A program made the position numbers and the translations under genes. A stretch of 64,000 bases of DNA, from contig JAIEMJ010000038.1 in assembly GCA_019752335.1 (NCBI GenBank), positions 1 to 64,000 on the forward strand, written 5' to 3'. A model generated the notes under the pieces. It was not told the origin of the DNA, ran no database searches, and worked only from the letters and a program-made list of their open reading frames with translations. Shown here one piece after another: positions 43,152-50,589 of this stretch; position 1 is the stretch's first letter, and every line of letters starts with the position of its first letter. Source of the stretch: Bryobacteraceae bacterium. GTDB lineage: Bacteria > Acidobacteriota > Terriglobia > Bryobacterales > Bryobacteraceae.

Positions 43152-44978
43152 TTAGTAGCTGAACAGAAACTCCGCTTTGTTGACGCAGGCCCAGGCCAGA
43201 TCCTCGAGCGCCGTGTTGCGATCCCCGGAAGCGAGCGAGGCGATCGCCGTGCGGGCTTCTTTTTCGTCCGGACGGCGGCCCAAGAAAGTAAGGAAGAGCT
43301 CCTCTACGGCCTGCGCGTTGTCGGTGATCTTGAAGATGGTGGCGAGATTCGGCGCCGTGGCGCGCGTGCGATTCGAAACGAAGTTATCGTTCATGATCGC
43401 CATGCGCTGCAGGATCGAAAGGTCCGCGCTGCGCTGGCGCGAGTCGCGGTTGCCGCGCAGGAAGGAATTCAGGAAGCTCGCCGTATTGCCGTCGCCGCGC
43501 GGCTCGTCGGTATCAGGAAACTGCATCGCCAGCCGCACGGCGGGCAGGCGGGTCAGCGTGTAGTTGTTATACAGCCCGGAACCGATGGAGAGCACGTCGT
43601 GGATCTCTTCTGACCATAGACGCCGCGGATAGTGGCGCGCGAACAGCGGCACCAGGTCGAGCGTCCAATTGCCGTCGTAGCGCGAACTCATCTGGTAGGC
43701 GTTCGAGCGCAGCAGGAAGCGCATCATGTAACGCATGTCGAAGTCCGAGGCGCGGAACTCCTCGGCGAGTTTCTGGAACAGCACCGGATGGGTGGCTTGC
43801 AGCTTCCACGGCGCGGGCGGCGGATTGGCGGGATCCAGCCGTTCCGGATCCAGCATGTCGAAGGGCTCGACGAGACCCATCCCGAAGAACTCGCGCCAGA
43901 AGCGGTTGGCGAAGTTGTAGGCGAACATCGGATCCTGGTAGATCTTGCTGCCAAAGAAGGCGCGCCAGTTGCCGTCGGGCGGCGCTGTGCCGTCGCGATA
44001 GATCGGTGTAAGATTCAGCGCGCCCGGTACGCCGGCGCGCGTGGGCCGGTTGCCGGTGGTGGTATTGAGGTCGTAGGTACCGGTCGTGCGGTCGGTGACG
44101 TCGAAGGAGAAGTAATAGAAGTCCGTGGTGGGCACGCTGCGGCTGGGCATGTTCAGCCGGGAGAAATGCGCGGCCATGCGCCAGGCTTCGTTGCGCGTGG
44201 CGCGCGAGCCCCACAGGTTGAGCTCATCCAAATGCCCGCGGCCATTGTGGCACAGTAGACAGTCATACTGCGACATGCCGAGGAAGTAAGTAGCGGTCTT
44301 CACCAGGCCGTTGTCGTAAGTATCCTGGCTGGGGCCCATGCTGGTTTTGGCGGAGATGGGGAAATTCACGTTCCCGGTGGCGGCGTCGTAGTGGTTGCCG
44401 CTGGCGGTGATCAGCTGCTGCACCATGTCGCGCAGGCTGGTGTCGCTCTGCACGGTGCGCTTCAGATACGCGTAATAGGCGTTGCGGCCATCGTCGCGCC
44501 GGTCAAAGAGGGCCGGAAAATTGCAGTTTTCGAGCAGGTCTCCCCACCACATCGTCCACTTATCGACAAAGGGTGCCGACCCAATCAAGGCGTCGATGAC
44601 GGCGTCGCGCTTGGCGGGATCTTCGTTGGCGAGGAACGCGCGCAGGTCAGCCGGAGAGGGCAGGCGGCCGGTGAGGTCGAGCGTAACGCGTCGGAGGAAC
44701 TCTTCGTCGGTGGCGAGCGGCGCGGAGACGATGCCGCGCTTGTTCAATTCGCCGAAGATCTCTTCGTCGATGAAGTTGCGCGGCGGCAATGCGGAAGCGG
44801 GAGTGCGCTCGGCGCCGCTGGCGGACCGCTTCTGGCCGGCGAGGCGGGAAACGCGCTGGAAGATTTCACGTTGCGCCCGGGCCTCGCGTTCCAGAAACGC
44901 GGACGCGTTGCGTTGATACTCGCAGTCGGCGGCGTGCAGGAGTCCGGAAATGGCGAGTAGGGCAGCCGGGAGGCGCAT
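43152..44978 (-). CDS. DUF1549/DUF1553 secreted protein with CxxCH
   Basis: 608 residues from the ATG at 44978, with signal peptide MRLPAALLAISGLLHAA. DUF1549 comes first (FIDEEIFGELNKRGI, then DEEFLRRVTLDLTGRLPSPADLRAFL near 120-145, and DKWTMWWGDLLE). DUF1553 follows (NRFWREFFGMGLVEPFD near 395-410, and LAEEFRASDFDMRYMMRFLLRS). A single CLLCH near residue 250 is a c-type haem attachment motif inside the family. It is the partner of DUF1501. A TATACT box lies 13 nt before the ATG and overlaps the divergent promoter of the Uma2 pair. Confidence 0.93.
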   Translation of the reverse strand: MRLPAALLAISGLLHAADCEYQRNASAFLEREARAQREIFQRVSRLAGQKRSASGAERTPASALPPRNFIDEEIFGELNKRGIVSAPLATDEEFLRRVTLDLTGRLPSPADLRAFLANEDPAKRDAVIDALIGSAPFVDKWTMWWGDLLENCNFPALFDRRDDGRNAYYAYLKRTVQSDTSLRDMVQQLITASGNHYDAATGNVNFPISAKTSMGPSQDTYDNGLVKTATYFLGMSQYDCLLCHNGRGHLDELNLWGSRATRNEAWRMAAHFSRLNMPSRSVPTTDFYYFSFDVTDRTTGTYDLNTTTGNRPTRAGVPGALNLTPIYRDGTAPPDGNWRAFFGSKIYQDPMFAYNFANRFWREFFGMGLVEPFDMLDPERLDPANPPPAPWKLQATHPVLFQKLAEEFRASDFDMRYMMRFLLRSNAYQMSSRYDGNWTLDLVPLFARHYPRRLWSEEIHDVLSIGSGLYNNYTLTRLPAVRLAMQFPDTDEPRGDGNTASFLNSFLRGNRDSRQRSADLSILQRMAIMNDNFVSNRTRATAPNLATIFKITDNAQAVEELFLTFLGRRPDEKEARTAIASLASGDRNTALEDLAWACVNKAEFLFSY

Positions 44979-44991
44979 GCTTGAGGACCTC

Positions 44992-45001
44992 AGTATATAA
45001 C
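44992..45001. promoter_or_regulatory. Overlapping divergent -10 boxes
   Basis: The sequence agtatataac carries TATACT on the minus strand (44992-44997, for DUF1549) and TATAAC on the plus strand (44996-45001, for the Uma2 gene). With 8 nt to the plus ATG and 13 nt to the minus ATG, both leaders would be only a few nt long. RNA polymerase cannot open both boxes at once. Confidence 0.55.
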
Positions 45002-45009
45002 GTCTGGCG

Positions 45010-45717
45010 ATGATAAACTCGGGGTGTCTATCGGAGACCCGGCGATTGTCCACCGCAGCCCACCTTCTAGTTCCGCCTCTGCGTGACGGTGACGAACTCA
45101 CCAGCGAGGAATTCCTGCGCCGCTGGGAAGCCATGCCAGACCTGAAGCACGCCGAGTTGCTCGATGGCGTCGTCTCTATGCCTTCCCCTGTCAGCGACGA
45201 ACACTCGTCCTTCCAACTTACGCTCGGCACTTGGCTGGACCTCTATGCGATGAACACACCGGGGTGCGACGCCGGGTCGGACGGCACTTGGTTGATGGGC
45301 GCGAAACAGGTTTTGCAGCCCGATATTGCGCTGTGGATCTTGCCGGGCCACGGTGGGCAATCCCGGCGCGAGGGTAGCTTCTCTGCCGGAGCTCCGGAAC
45401 TAGCCTTGGAAATCGGGGCCAGCACCAGCGCGCGGGATCTCAACGCGAAGCAGAAGCTCTATCTGGAAGTGGGCGTGCAAGAGTACGTCGTCGCGGCCAC
45501 GCGCAAAGAGCAGTTGCTTTGGCTGGTGCGCTCCCCGGACGGGTTTGTTCCGCTGGAGCCCGAAGCCGATGGCGTGATCCGGTCACCCGGGTTTCCGGGC
45601 TTGTGGCTCGACGTAGCCGCACTGTGGCGCCGGGACAAGCGGCGCGTGGTGGCCGTCCTGCAACAAGGACTGGCCACGCCGGAGCATGCGGCCTTCGTGG
45701 AGCGGCTGGCCCGATGA
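45010..45717 (+). CDS. Uma2 family (DUF820) nuclease-like protein
   Basis: 235 residues. LTSEEFLRRWEAMPDLKHAELLDGVVSMPSP near 31-62, VLQPDIALWILP near 101-112, APELALEIGASTSARDLNAKQKLYLEVGVQEYVVA near 127-165 make up the restriction-endonuclease-like fold of the Uma2 family, with the PD..E.E catalytic pattern (PDIAL, LALEI). Such proteins are common in cyanobacteria and planctomycetes and have no known target. It is followed by a tandem paralogue with a 4-nt overlap. Confidence 0.9.
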   Translation: MINSGCLSETRRLSTAAHLLVPPLRDGDELTSEEFLRRWEAMPDLKHAELLDGVVSMPSPVSDEHSSFQLTLGTWLDLYAMNTPGCDAGSDGTWLMGAKQVLQPDIALWILPGHGGQSRREGSFSAGAPELALEIGASTSARDLNAKQKLYLEVGVQEYVVAATRKEQLLWLVRSPDGFVPLEPEADGVIRSPGFPGLWLDVAALWRRDKRRVVAVLQQGLATPEHAAFVERLAR

Positions 45718-46400
45718 GCGCCACCGCCATCCCGCTGCTACCGTTGCTTCGCGAAGGCGATCGCCTCGACAGCGAGGAGTTTCTCCGCCGTTGGGAAGCG
45801 ATGCCCGGCCTGAAGCATGCCGAACTCATCGCCGGAACCGTCTTCTTCATGCCTTCCCCCGTTAGCTCCCTCCACTCTGACGCCCATACGGAAATGATTG
45901 ACTGGCTTTTGGCCTACAAGAGCCAGACCCCCGGCTGCCACACCGGCATCGACTGCACCTGGAAGATGGGTCCGCTCGACACCGCGCAGCCCGATCTGTT
46001 TTTGCGCGTCTTGCCAGAGTACGGGGGTCAGTCCTCACTCGACGGAGGCTACCATGCCGGGGCTCCTGAGTTGATCGTCGAGATCAGCGGCTCTAGCCTC
46101 TCCCGGGACCTGGGCATCAAGCTTGACTTGTACCGGAAGGCCGGGGTGCGCGAGTACGTCAACGTCGTACTGCAACCCCGCCAACTGATCTGGCGCCAAC
46201 TCAACCGCGGACGCTATCGTGAGATCGAGGCCGATGAAGATGGCCTGCTCCGGTCGCGGACGTTCCCTGGCTTATGGCTCGACCCCGCCGCCTTGTGGAA
46301 CCCGAAGCGCTCCATTCGCACGGCAGTGCAGAAGGGCCTCAAGTCGCCCGAGCACGCAGCGTTTGTGAATGCACAGTTACGGCGCAACAAAGGTAAATAG
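45714..46400 (+). CDS. Uma2 family (DUF820) nuclease-like protein, tandem copy
   Basis: 228 residues from the ATG at 45714, which overlaps the first copy's stop (ATGA). It has the same layout: LDSEEFLRRWEAMPGLKHAELIAGTVFFMPSP, QPDLFLRVLP, APELIVEISGSSLSRDLGIKLDLYRKAGVREYV and a matching C-terminus (SPEHAAFVNAQL against TPEHAAFVERLA). The two copies are therefore an in-place duplication, about half identical by eye. Coupled translation suggests a heterodimer. Confidence 0.9.
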   Translation: MSATAIPLLPLLREGDRLDSEEFLRRWEAMPGLKHAELIAGTVFFMPSPVSSLHSDAHTEMIDWLLAYKSQTPGCHTGIDCTWKMGPLDTAQPDLFLRVLPEYGGQSSLDGGYHAGAPELIVEISGSSLSRDLGIKLDLYRKAGVREYVNVVLQPRQLIWRQLNRGRYREIEADEDGLLRSRTFPGLWLDPAALWNPKRSIRTAVQKGLKSPEHAAFVNAQLRRNKGK

Positions 46401-47105
46401 GCGGCTGGGCGCATCCTCCGGCAGCAAGTAAAGGCGCCCATTCCGGAGCGTCATTCCCTCGTGCGTGTAGGGAACGCCGCGGTCCGTCGCGCCGGCTTCC
46501 AGCCGCTTGAGTAACTGGAAATCCGGCAGGCGAAGCCACTCCACGGCGCCCTCCCGCGCGGAAACATTGCCGGACCCCAGCAGTTCGCCGCGCACCAGCT
46601 TCAGATCCTGGTAGCTGGTCCGGCCCGGATTCGGCGTGCGCGACAACTCGACGCCCGCGCGCGTCCAACGGTAGAGCACTTTGCTGTCCCAATTGCCGCC
46701 AATGAGCCCATCAGTTCCGGCGGCGACGCAGCCGATATGGTCTTCGACGGGGAACTGCCCGCGCAACGCCAACGTCTTCTTGTCGCGCCGCTGCATGGTG
46801 GTGGGCCCGTCGCGGTCGTATTCGGCCACGGGGATCCACACCGAATCGCCATCGAGCGTCAGGCCACCAGGATGGAAGCGGGCTCCCTCCTGCACCTCAA
46901 CCTGCGCCAGCAGCTTGCCGGTGCGGACGTCGAAGCGCGACAGATAGCCCTTCAGCGCCCGCTTGTCCACCGACGATACCCAAAGCACGCCGCCCTCCAC
47001 GTCGATTCCCTGCACGTGGTGGACGTCGGTTTGCAGAGTCACGGGCGGCAAGGCTTTCCACGTATCGAGCTGGGCCAGCCAAGCGAGCCAGAGAATTGCC
47101 GTCAT
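46377..47105 (-). CDS. Secreted beta-propeller-like protein, DUF6454-like
   Basis: 242 residues from the ATG at 47105, opening MTAILWLAWLAQLDTW. TLQTDVHHVQGIDVEGGVLWVSSVD near 23-46, GARFHPGGLTLDGDSVWIPVAEYDRDGPT near 75-102, and DHIGCVAAGTDGLIGGNWDSKVLYRW near 121-146 are repeating propeller blades and fit DUF6454. TATAAT lies exactly 6 nt before this ATG, which supports this start over the longer frame. The stop overlaps the Uma2 end by 24 nt on the other strand. The function is unknown. Confidence 0.8.
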   Translation of the reverse strand: MTAILWLAWLAQLDTWKALPPVTLQTDVHHVQGIDVEGGVLWVSSVDKRALKGYLSRFDVRTGKLLAQVEVQEGARFHPGGLTLDGDSVWIPVAEYDRDGPTTMQRRDKKTLALRGQFPVEDHIGCVAAGTDGLIGGNWDSKVLYRWTRAGVELSRTPNPGRTSYQDLKLVRGELLGSGNVSAREGAVEWLRLPDFQLLKRLEAGATDRGVPYTHEGMTLRNGRLYLLPEDAPSRLFTFVAP

Positions 47106-47111
47106 GGGGCG

Positions 47112-47117
47112 ATTATA
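47112..47117 (-). promoter_or_regulatory. -10 box for leaderless propeller-like gene mRNA
   Basis: TATAAT on the minus strand, 6 nt from the ATG at 47105. It decides the start choice for this gene. Confidence 0.65.
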
Positions 47118-47158
47118 CGTTGCTAACCGCCGGCGGTCGCCGGAGTCTAAACGGGGGA

Positions 47159-47701
47159 ATGGAAGACAGTCTGGCTGTGGCGCTGGCCAAAGGCGGCGAC
47201 GGTGACGCCTATCGCACGCTCGTGGACCGCTACAGTCGAAGTGTCTTCCGCCTCGCCTATCGCATGACGGGCAACGAACAGGACGCCGAGGACGTGGTGC
47301 AGGAGACTTTTTTGCGGGCATACCGCCATCTGAATCGTTGGGACGGCCGGTCCAGCTTTGGGACGTGGATCTACCGCATCGCCGCCAACTACGCGCTGGA
47401 TCTGTTGCGCTGTCGCAAGCGGCAAGGCTCAGTCGCGCCGCCGGAAGCGGAGCTACGCGCCGTGGATCCGGGGCCGGACCGGCTGCATTTCAGCGGCGAG
47501 GTGCAGCGCCAAGTGGCCGCCACGCTCGACGCCTGCTCCGGCATGGAGCGCACCGCGTTCGTGCTGCGCCATTTCGAAGGCCAGTCGATCGACGAGATTA
47601 GCGCGGCCCTGGGCGTCTCCGCCAACTCGACGAAGCAAAGCATCTTCCGGGCCGTGCAAAAGCTGCGGCGCGCCCTGGAGCCCTTGGTGAACCACGCATG
47701 A
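47159..47701 (+). CDS. ECF-type sigma-70 factor
   Basis: 180 residues, the length of an ECF sigma factor. Region 2 is FRLAYRMTGNEQDAEDVVQETFLRAYRHLNRWDGRSSFGTWIYRIAANYALDLLR near 31-85. Region 4 is ERTAFVLRHFEGQSIDEISAALGVSANSTKQSIFRAVQKLRRAL near 130-173. The ATG at 47159 has GGGGGA before it. The stop overlaps the anti-sigma gene start (GCATGATG), so the pair is co-translated. The regulated genes are probably this operon and others. Confidence 0.94.
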   Translation: MEDSLAVALAKGGDGDAYRTLVDRYSRSVFRLAYRMTGNEQDAEDVVQETFLRAYRHLNRWDGRSSFGTWIYRIAANYALDLLRCRKRQGSVAPPEAELRAVDPGPDRLHFSGEVQRQVAATLDACSGMERTAFVLRHFEGQSIDEISAALGVSANSTKQSIFRAVQKLRRALEPLVNHA

Positions 47702-48432
47702 TGACCCATCCGAACGAAGAGCAGTTGATGCTGTACTACTACGGCGAGTGTCCAGAAGCCGCCGCCACCACGCGGCATCTGGAGGAGTGCGAAGCTTGCC
47801 GCGCGGGCTATCAAGCCCTGCAGCGCGTCCTGAATTCGGTGGACAGTCTGCCCGTGCCGGATCGCGCGGCGGATTACGAAACGCTGGTGTGGGGGAAGCT
47901 CTCCACACACTTGGCGCCATCCCAGTCCTGGCCCTGGCGCTGGTACCGGCCGCTAGCGGCGTGCTTGGCCCTGGCCGCTTTGTTGTTGACGGCGTTTCTG
48001 GCGGGCCGCATCAGCCATCACCCAGCACCGCCTTCCCTCGCCAGTGCCGCGCAACTGCGCGAGCGCGTGCTGCTAGTCGCCTTGGGCGCGCACCTGGAAC
48101 GGACGAGGATGCTCCTGGTCGAGTTCGCGAACGCGGAGCCTCGCGCTGGCCACTTCGAGATCGCCTGGGAACAGGGCGCGGCGGAAGAGTTACTCGAAGC
48201 CAACCGGCTTTACCGTCAGTCAGCGGCGAACTCCGGCGACATCGCGGCGACTCGGTTACTCGAAGAATTAGAGGGCGTGATGGTGGAACTGGCCCACAGT
48301 CCAGTGTCGTTACCGGCGGCACGTTTTGAAGAATTACGCGCCCGCATTGAAGAACGCAGTCTGCTGTTTAAGTTAAACGTGCTGCAAGCCGATTTTGCCC
48401 GCCGCGAGTCGGCGCCGGCCAATATTTTGTAA
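47698..48432 (+). CDS. Zinc-finger anti-sigma factor
   Basis: 244 residues. The N-terminal ASD has the HxxxCxxC zinc motif in RHLEECEACRAGY (H, C, C near 27-34), preceded by MTHPNEEQLMLYYYGE. One membrane helix follows near 85-105 (ACLALAALLLTAFLAGRI), and the periplasmic part is alpha-helical (residues 110-244). It should hold the ECF factor at the membrane and release it on an envelope signal. The next gene is 14 nt downstream with its own ribosome site. Confidence 0.9.
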   Translation: MMTHPNEEQLMLYYYGECPEAAATTRHLEECEACRAGYQALQRVLNSVDSLPVPDRAADYETLVWGKLSTHLAPSQSWPWRWYRPLAACLALAALLLTAFLAGRISHHPAPPSLASAAQLRERVLLVALGAHLERTRMLLVEFANAEPRAGHFEIAWEQGAAEELLEANRLYRQSAANSGDIAATRLLEELEGVMVELAHSPVSLPAARFEELRARIEERSLLFKLNVLQADFARRESAPANIL

Positions 48433-48446
48433 GTAAGGACATTATC

Positions 48447-49739
48447 ATGAAGAAATTACTTGGAGTATTCGGAATTCTCTTGCCTTTGACGGCGCAGCCG
48501 GTGGCCGACAAGGCGGAAATTGTCGCGCAGGTCCGCGCAACGGTAGAAGCGCAGGTGCGTTCCGCCACGGAGCAGGCGCGTACCGCCATGTCTGATGCCC
48601 GGCGCGCCATGGAGAGCTATCGCGACTCCAGCGACTCCTACCATCGCGGCACCCGCGCGCTCGACAGCCGCGACTACGATCGCGCCGTGACGAGCTTTGA
48701 CCGGGCCATTACCGCCAAGTCCCCGCGTCTGGAAGGCGCTTACTATTGGAAGGCCTATGCGCTCGGTAAGTTAGGCAAACGCGACGAAGCTTTGGCGGTG
48801 CTGGCTACTTTAGCCAAGGAATATCCGCAAAGCCGCTGGCTGAACGACGCGAAAGTACTGACGGCGGAGTTACAGCAGGCCACCGGCCAAGGCGTCTCGC
48901 CGGAGAGCCAGAGCGACGAGGACCTGAAGCTTTACGCCATCAACGCTTTGGTGAACACAGATCCTGACCGTGCCGTGCCGCTCCTTCAGAAGTTACTCAG
49001 CGAAGCCAAGGCGTCGCCGCGGATGAAGGAGCGCGCGCTTTTCGTGCTCGCGCAAAGCCCGAGCGAAGCGGCGCGCAACACGGTGAGCCAGTGCGCTCGC
49101 GGGGGCGCGAATCCCGACTTACAATTGCGCGCGGTCGAGTATCTGGGCGCCTTTCGCGCCAAGGAGAGCCAGCAGGCGCTCGCCGAGATCTACGCCGGCA
49201 CGACGGATGTCAACTTGAAGCGCGCCGTCCTGCGCGGTTACCGCGGTTCGCGCGACACAGAGCACTTACTCACCGCCGCCAAGAGCGAAACGAATCCGGA
49301 ACTACGCCGCGAAGCCATTGATGCGCTAGGCTCGCTGCAAGCCACCAACGAACTGACTCAGCTCTACGCCGCCGAAAGTAACTTCGAATGGAAAGAGCGT
49401 CTACTGCGCGCGATGTCGCGTGGACAGAATACGGCGAAGTTACTCGAGGTCGCCCGTACGGATAAGGATAGCCGCCTGCGCCTGGCGGCGGTGCGTTCGC
49501 TATCGTCCTCCCGCAAAGGACTCGGCCCCGATGACCTCACCGCACTCTACGCCACCGAGCCCGAAGTCAGCGTGCGCGGCGCGCTCCTGGACGCGCTTTG
49601 CGCGCAAGGCTCGGCGGCGCAATTGGTGGAGGTGACGCGCAAGGAGTCCAATGCGGAACTGAAGCGCCGGGCCGTGCAACGGCTCAGCGGCATGAAGTCG
49701 AAAGAAGCGACCGACTATCTGATTGAGCTCCTGAAGTAG
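48447..49739 (+). CDS. Secreted TPR plus HEAT-repeat protein
   Basis: 430 residues: a signal peptide (MKKLLGVFGILLPLTAQ), a coiled coil (VEAQVRSATEQARTAMSDARRAM), a TPR pair near 64-125 (YHRGTRALDSRDYDRAVTSFDRAITAK), then HEAT-like repeats from about 150 to 430 (ELRREAIDALGSLQATNELTQLY and so on). The ribosome site is AAGGAC. In many Acidobacteriota an ECF/anti-sigma pair is followed by such a protein, which may be the envelope sensor or target. Its last 65 bp are duplicated at 50448-50512. Confidence 0.88.
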   Translation: MKKLLGVFGILLPLTAQPVADKAEIVAQVRATVEAQVRSATEQARTAMSDARRAMESYRDSSDSYHRGTRALDSRDYDRAVTSFDRAITAKSPRLEGAYYWKAYALGKLGKRDEALAVLATLAKEYPQSRWLNDAKVLTAELQQATGQGVSPESQSDEDLKLYAINALVNTDPDRAVPLLQKLLSEAKASPRMKERALFVLAQSPSEAARNTVSQCARGGANPDLQLRAVEYLGAFRAKESQQALAEIYAGTTDVNLKRAVLRGYRGSRDTEHLLTAAKSETNPELRREAIDALGSLQATNELTQLYAAESNFEWKERLLRAMSRGQNTAKLLEVARTDKDSRLRLAAVRSLSSSRKGLGPDDLTALYATEPEVSVRGALLDALCAQGSAAQLVEVTRKESNAELKRRAVQRLSGMKSKEATDYLIELLK

Positions 49740-49740
49740 C
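49676..49740 (+). repeat. 65-bp direct repeat, copy 1 (end of the HEAT gene)
   Basis: This copy begins gcaacggctcagcggcatga and ends ctgaagtagc, so it covers the last codons and stop of the HEAT-repeat gene. It is identical over all 65 bp to 50448-50512. Flanking bases differ, so the edges are sharp. The two copies are 772 bp apart. Confidence 0.95.
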
Positions 49741-49866
49741 CCGGGGTGGCTGGTCTGGCTGCGTAAGGTAGCAACAACGGGTATCTTAACGGACAGCGTT
49801 GAATAACTATGCCGATGAACTCTGTTTCGAAGGGGAACCAACGAGACTGGAAACTGGCTGTCGGCG

Positions 49867-50370
49867 TCAGCCTTTCTCGATGGGCTTGCCGGAACTCAAA
49901 GATACCAGTTCACGCCACTTCTGTTCATCGGCCAGGAAGCGGCGTGGCACAACGTGGAAGCAGTTCGGCGAGCTATAGATCAAATACTGGTCCTTGAACT
50001 CGACAATTCGCAACACAGCAGACCAGGGAAGTTTAAGCTCCAAGGATGGGCGCGAGATCTGGAATCCCGCGGTGTCAAATTCATAAGTGCCCAACTCGCT
50101 GAGATGTTGGTGATGCTTGAACTGAGATCGCGCCTGGATGCTCGCTCCGCCGAGCAGCCAAAAGAGAAACAATATCGGAACGATCAGACCTACCCAGCTA
50201 CTAGCCTGTTGACTGATGAGTGCTACAGCGGCGAACGCGATGGCCAGGAAGACAAACCAGCCAATCAAGAGACGATGGAGCCAAGATCTCCGCGTCGCCT
50301 GCCGGATGCCAGTCGCCAAGTCCTCGGCGACGAGCTTGCCCTGAAACGAGACTGAACTGGCAGGATGCAT
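49867..50370 (-). CDS. YcxB-like membrane protein on a small island
   Basis: 167 residues with two membrane helices near 31-77 (LLIGWFVFLAIAFAAVALI and VGLIVPILFLFWLLGG). The C-terminal soluble part has a YcxB-like beta pattern (YEFDTAGFQISRPSLELKLPWSAVLRIVEFKDQYLIYSSPNCFHVVPRRFL). The gene lies alone between the two 65-bp repeats and has visibly lower GC than its neighbours, both signs of acquired DNA. YcxB-family proteins are inner-membrane proteins of unknown role. The ATG at 50370 has no clear ribosome site. Confidence 0.75.
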   Translation of the reverse strand: MHPASSVSFQGKLVAEDLATGIRQATRRSWLHRLLIGWFVFLAIAFAAVALISQQASSWVGLIVPILFLFWLLGGASIQARSQFKHHQHLSELGTYEFDTAGFQISRPSLELKLPWSAVLRIVEFKDQYLIYSSPNCFHVVPRRFLADEQKWRELVSLSSGKPIEKG

Positions 50371-50447
50371 GCAAATATTCTCTCATCTCAAACGCATTCC
50401 ATATAAATGCCGGAACCGTAAATGCCAGGCACCAACCGGAGACAAAG

Positions 50448-50512
50448 GCAACGGCTCAGCGGCATGAAGTCGAAAGAAGCGACCGACTATCTGATTGAGC
50501 TCCTGAAGTAGC
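50448..50512 (+). repeat. 65-bp direct repeat, copy 2
   Basis: Exact copy of the HEAT gene end at 49676-49740, here with no gene in front of it. It reads MKSKEATDYLIELLK and a stop. Together the repeats bracket the YcxB-like gene and 707 bp of other sequence. Confidence 0.95.
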
Positions 50513-50577
50513 TCGCCACTCAACAGCCCGTTCCGGCCACTCATCGGAAATACGGGCCATTCGCCCGGCCGCTTCGT

Positions 50578-50583
50578 TAGGCT
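50578..50583 (+). promoter_or_regulatory. -10 box for leaderless S41-like mRNA
   Basis: TAGGCT lies 6 nt before the ATG at 50590, and no Shine-Dalgarno sequence is present (GAAGAT fills the gap). Confidence 0.5.
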
Positions 50584-50589
50584 GAAGAT

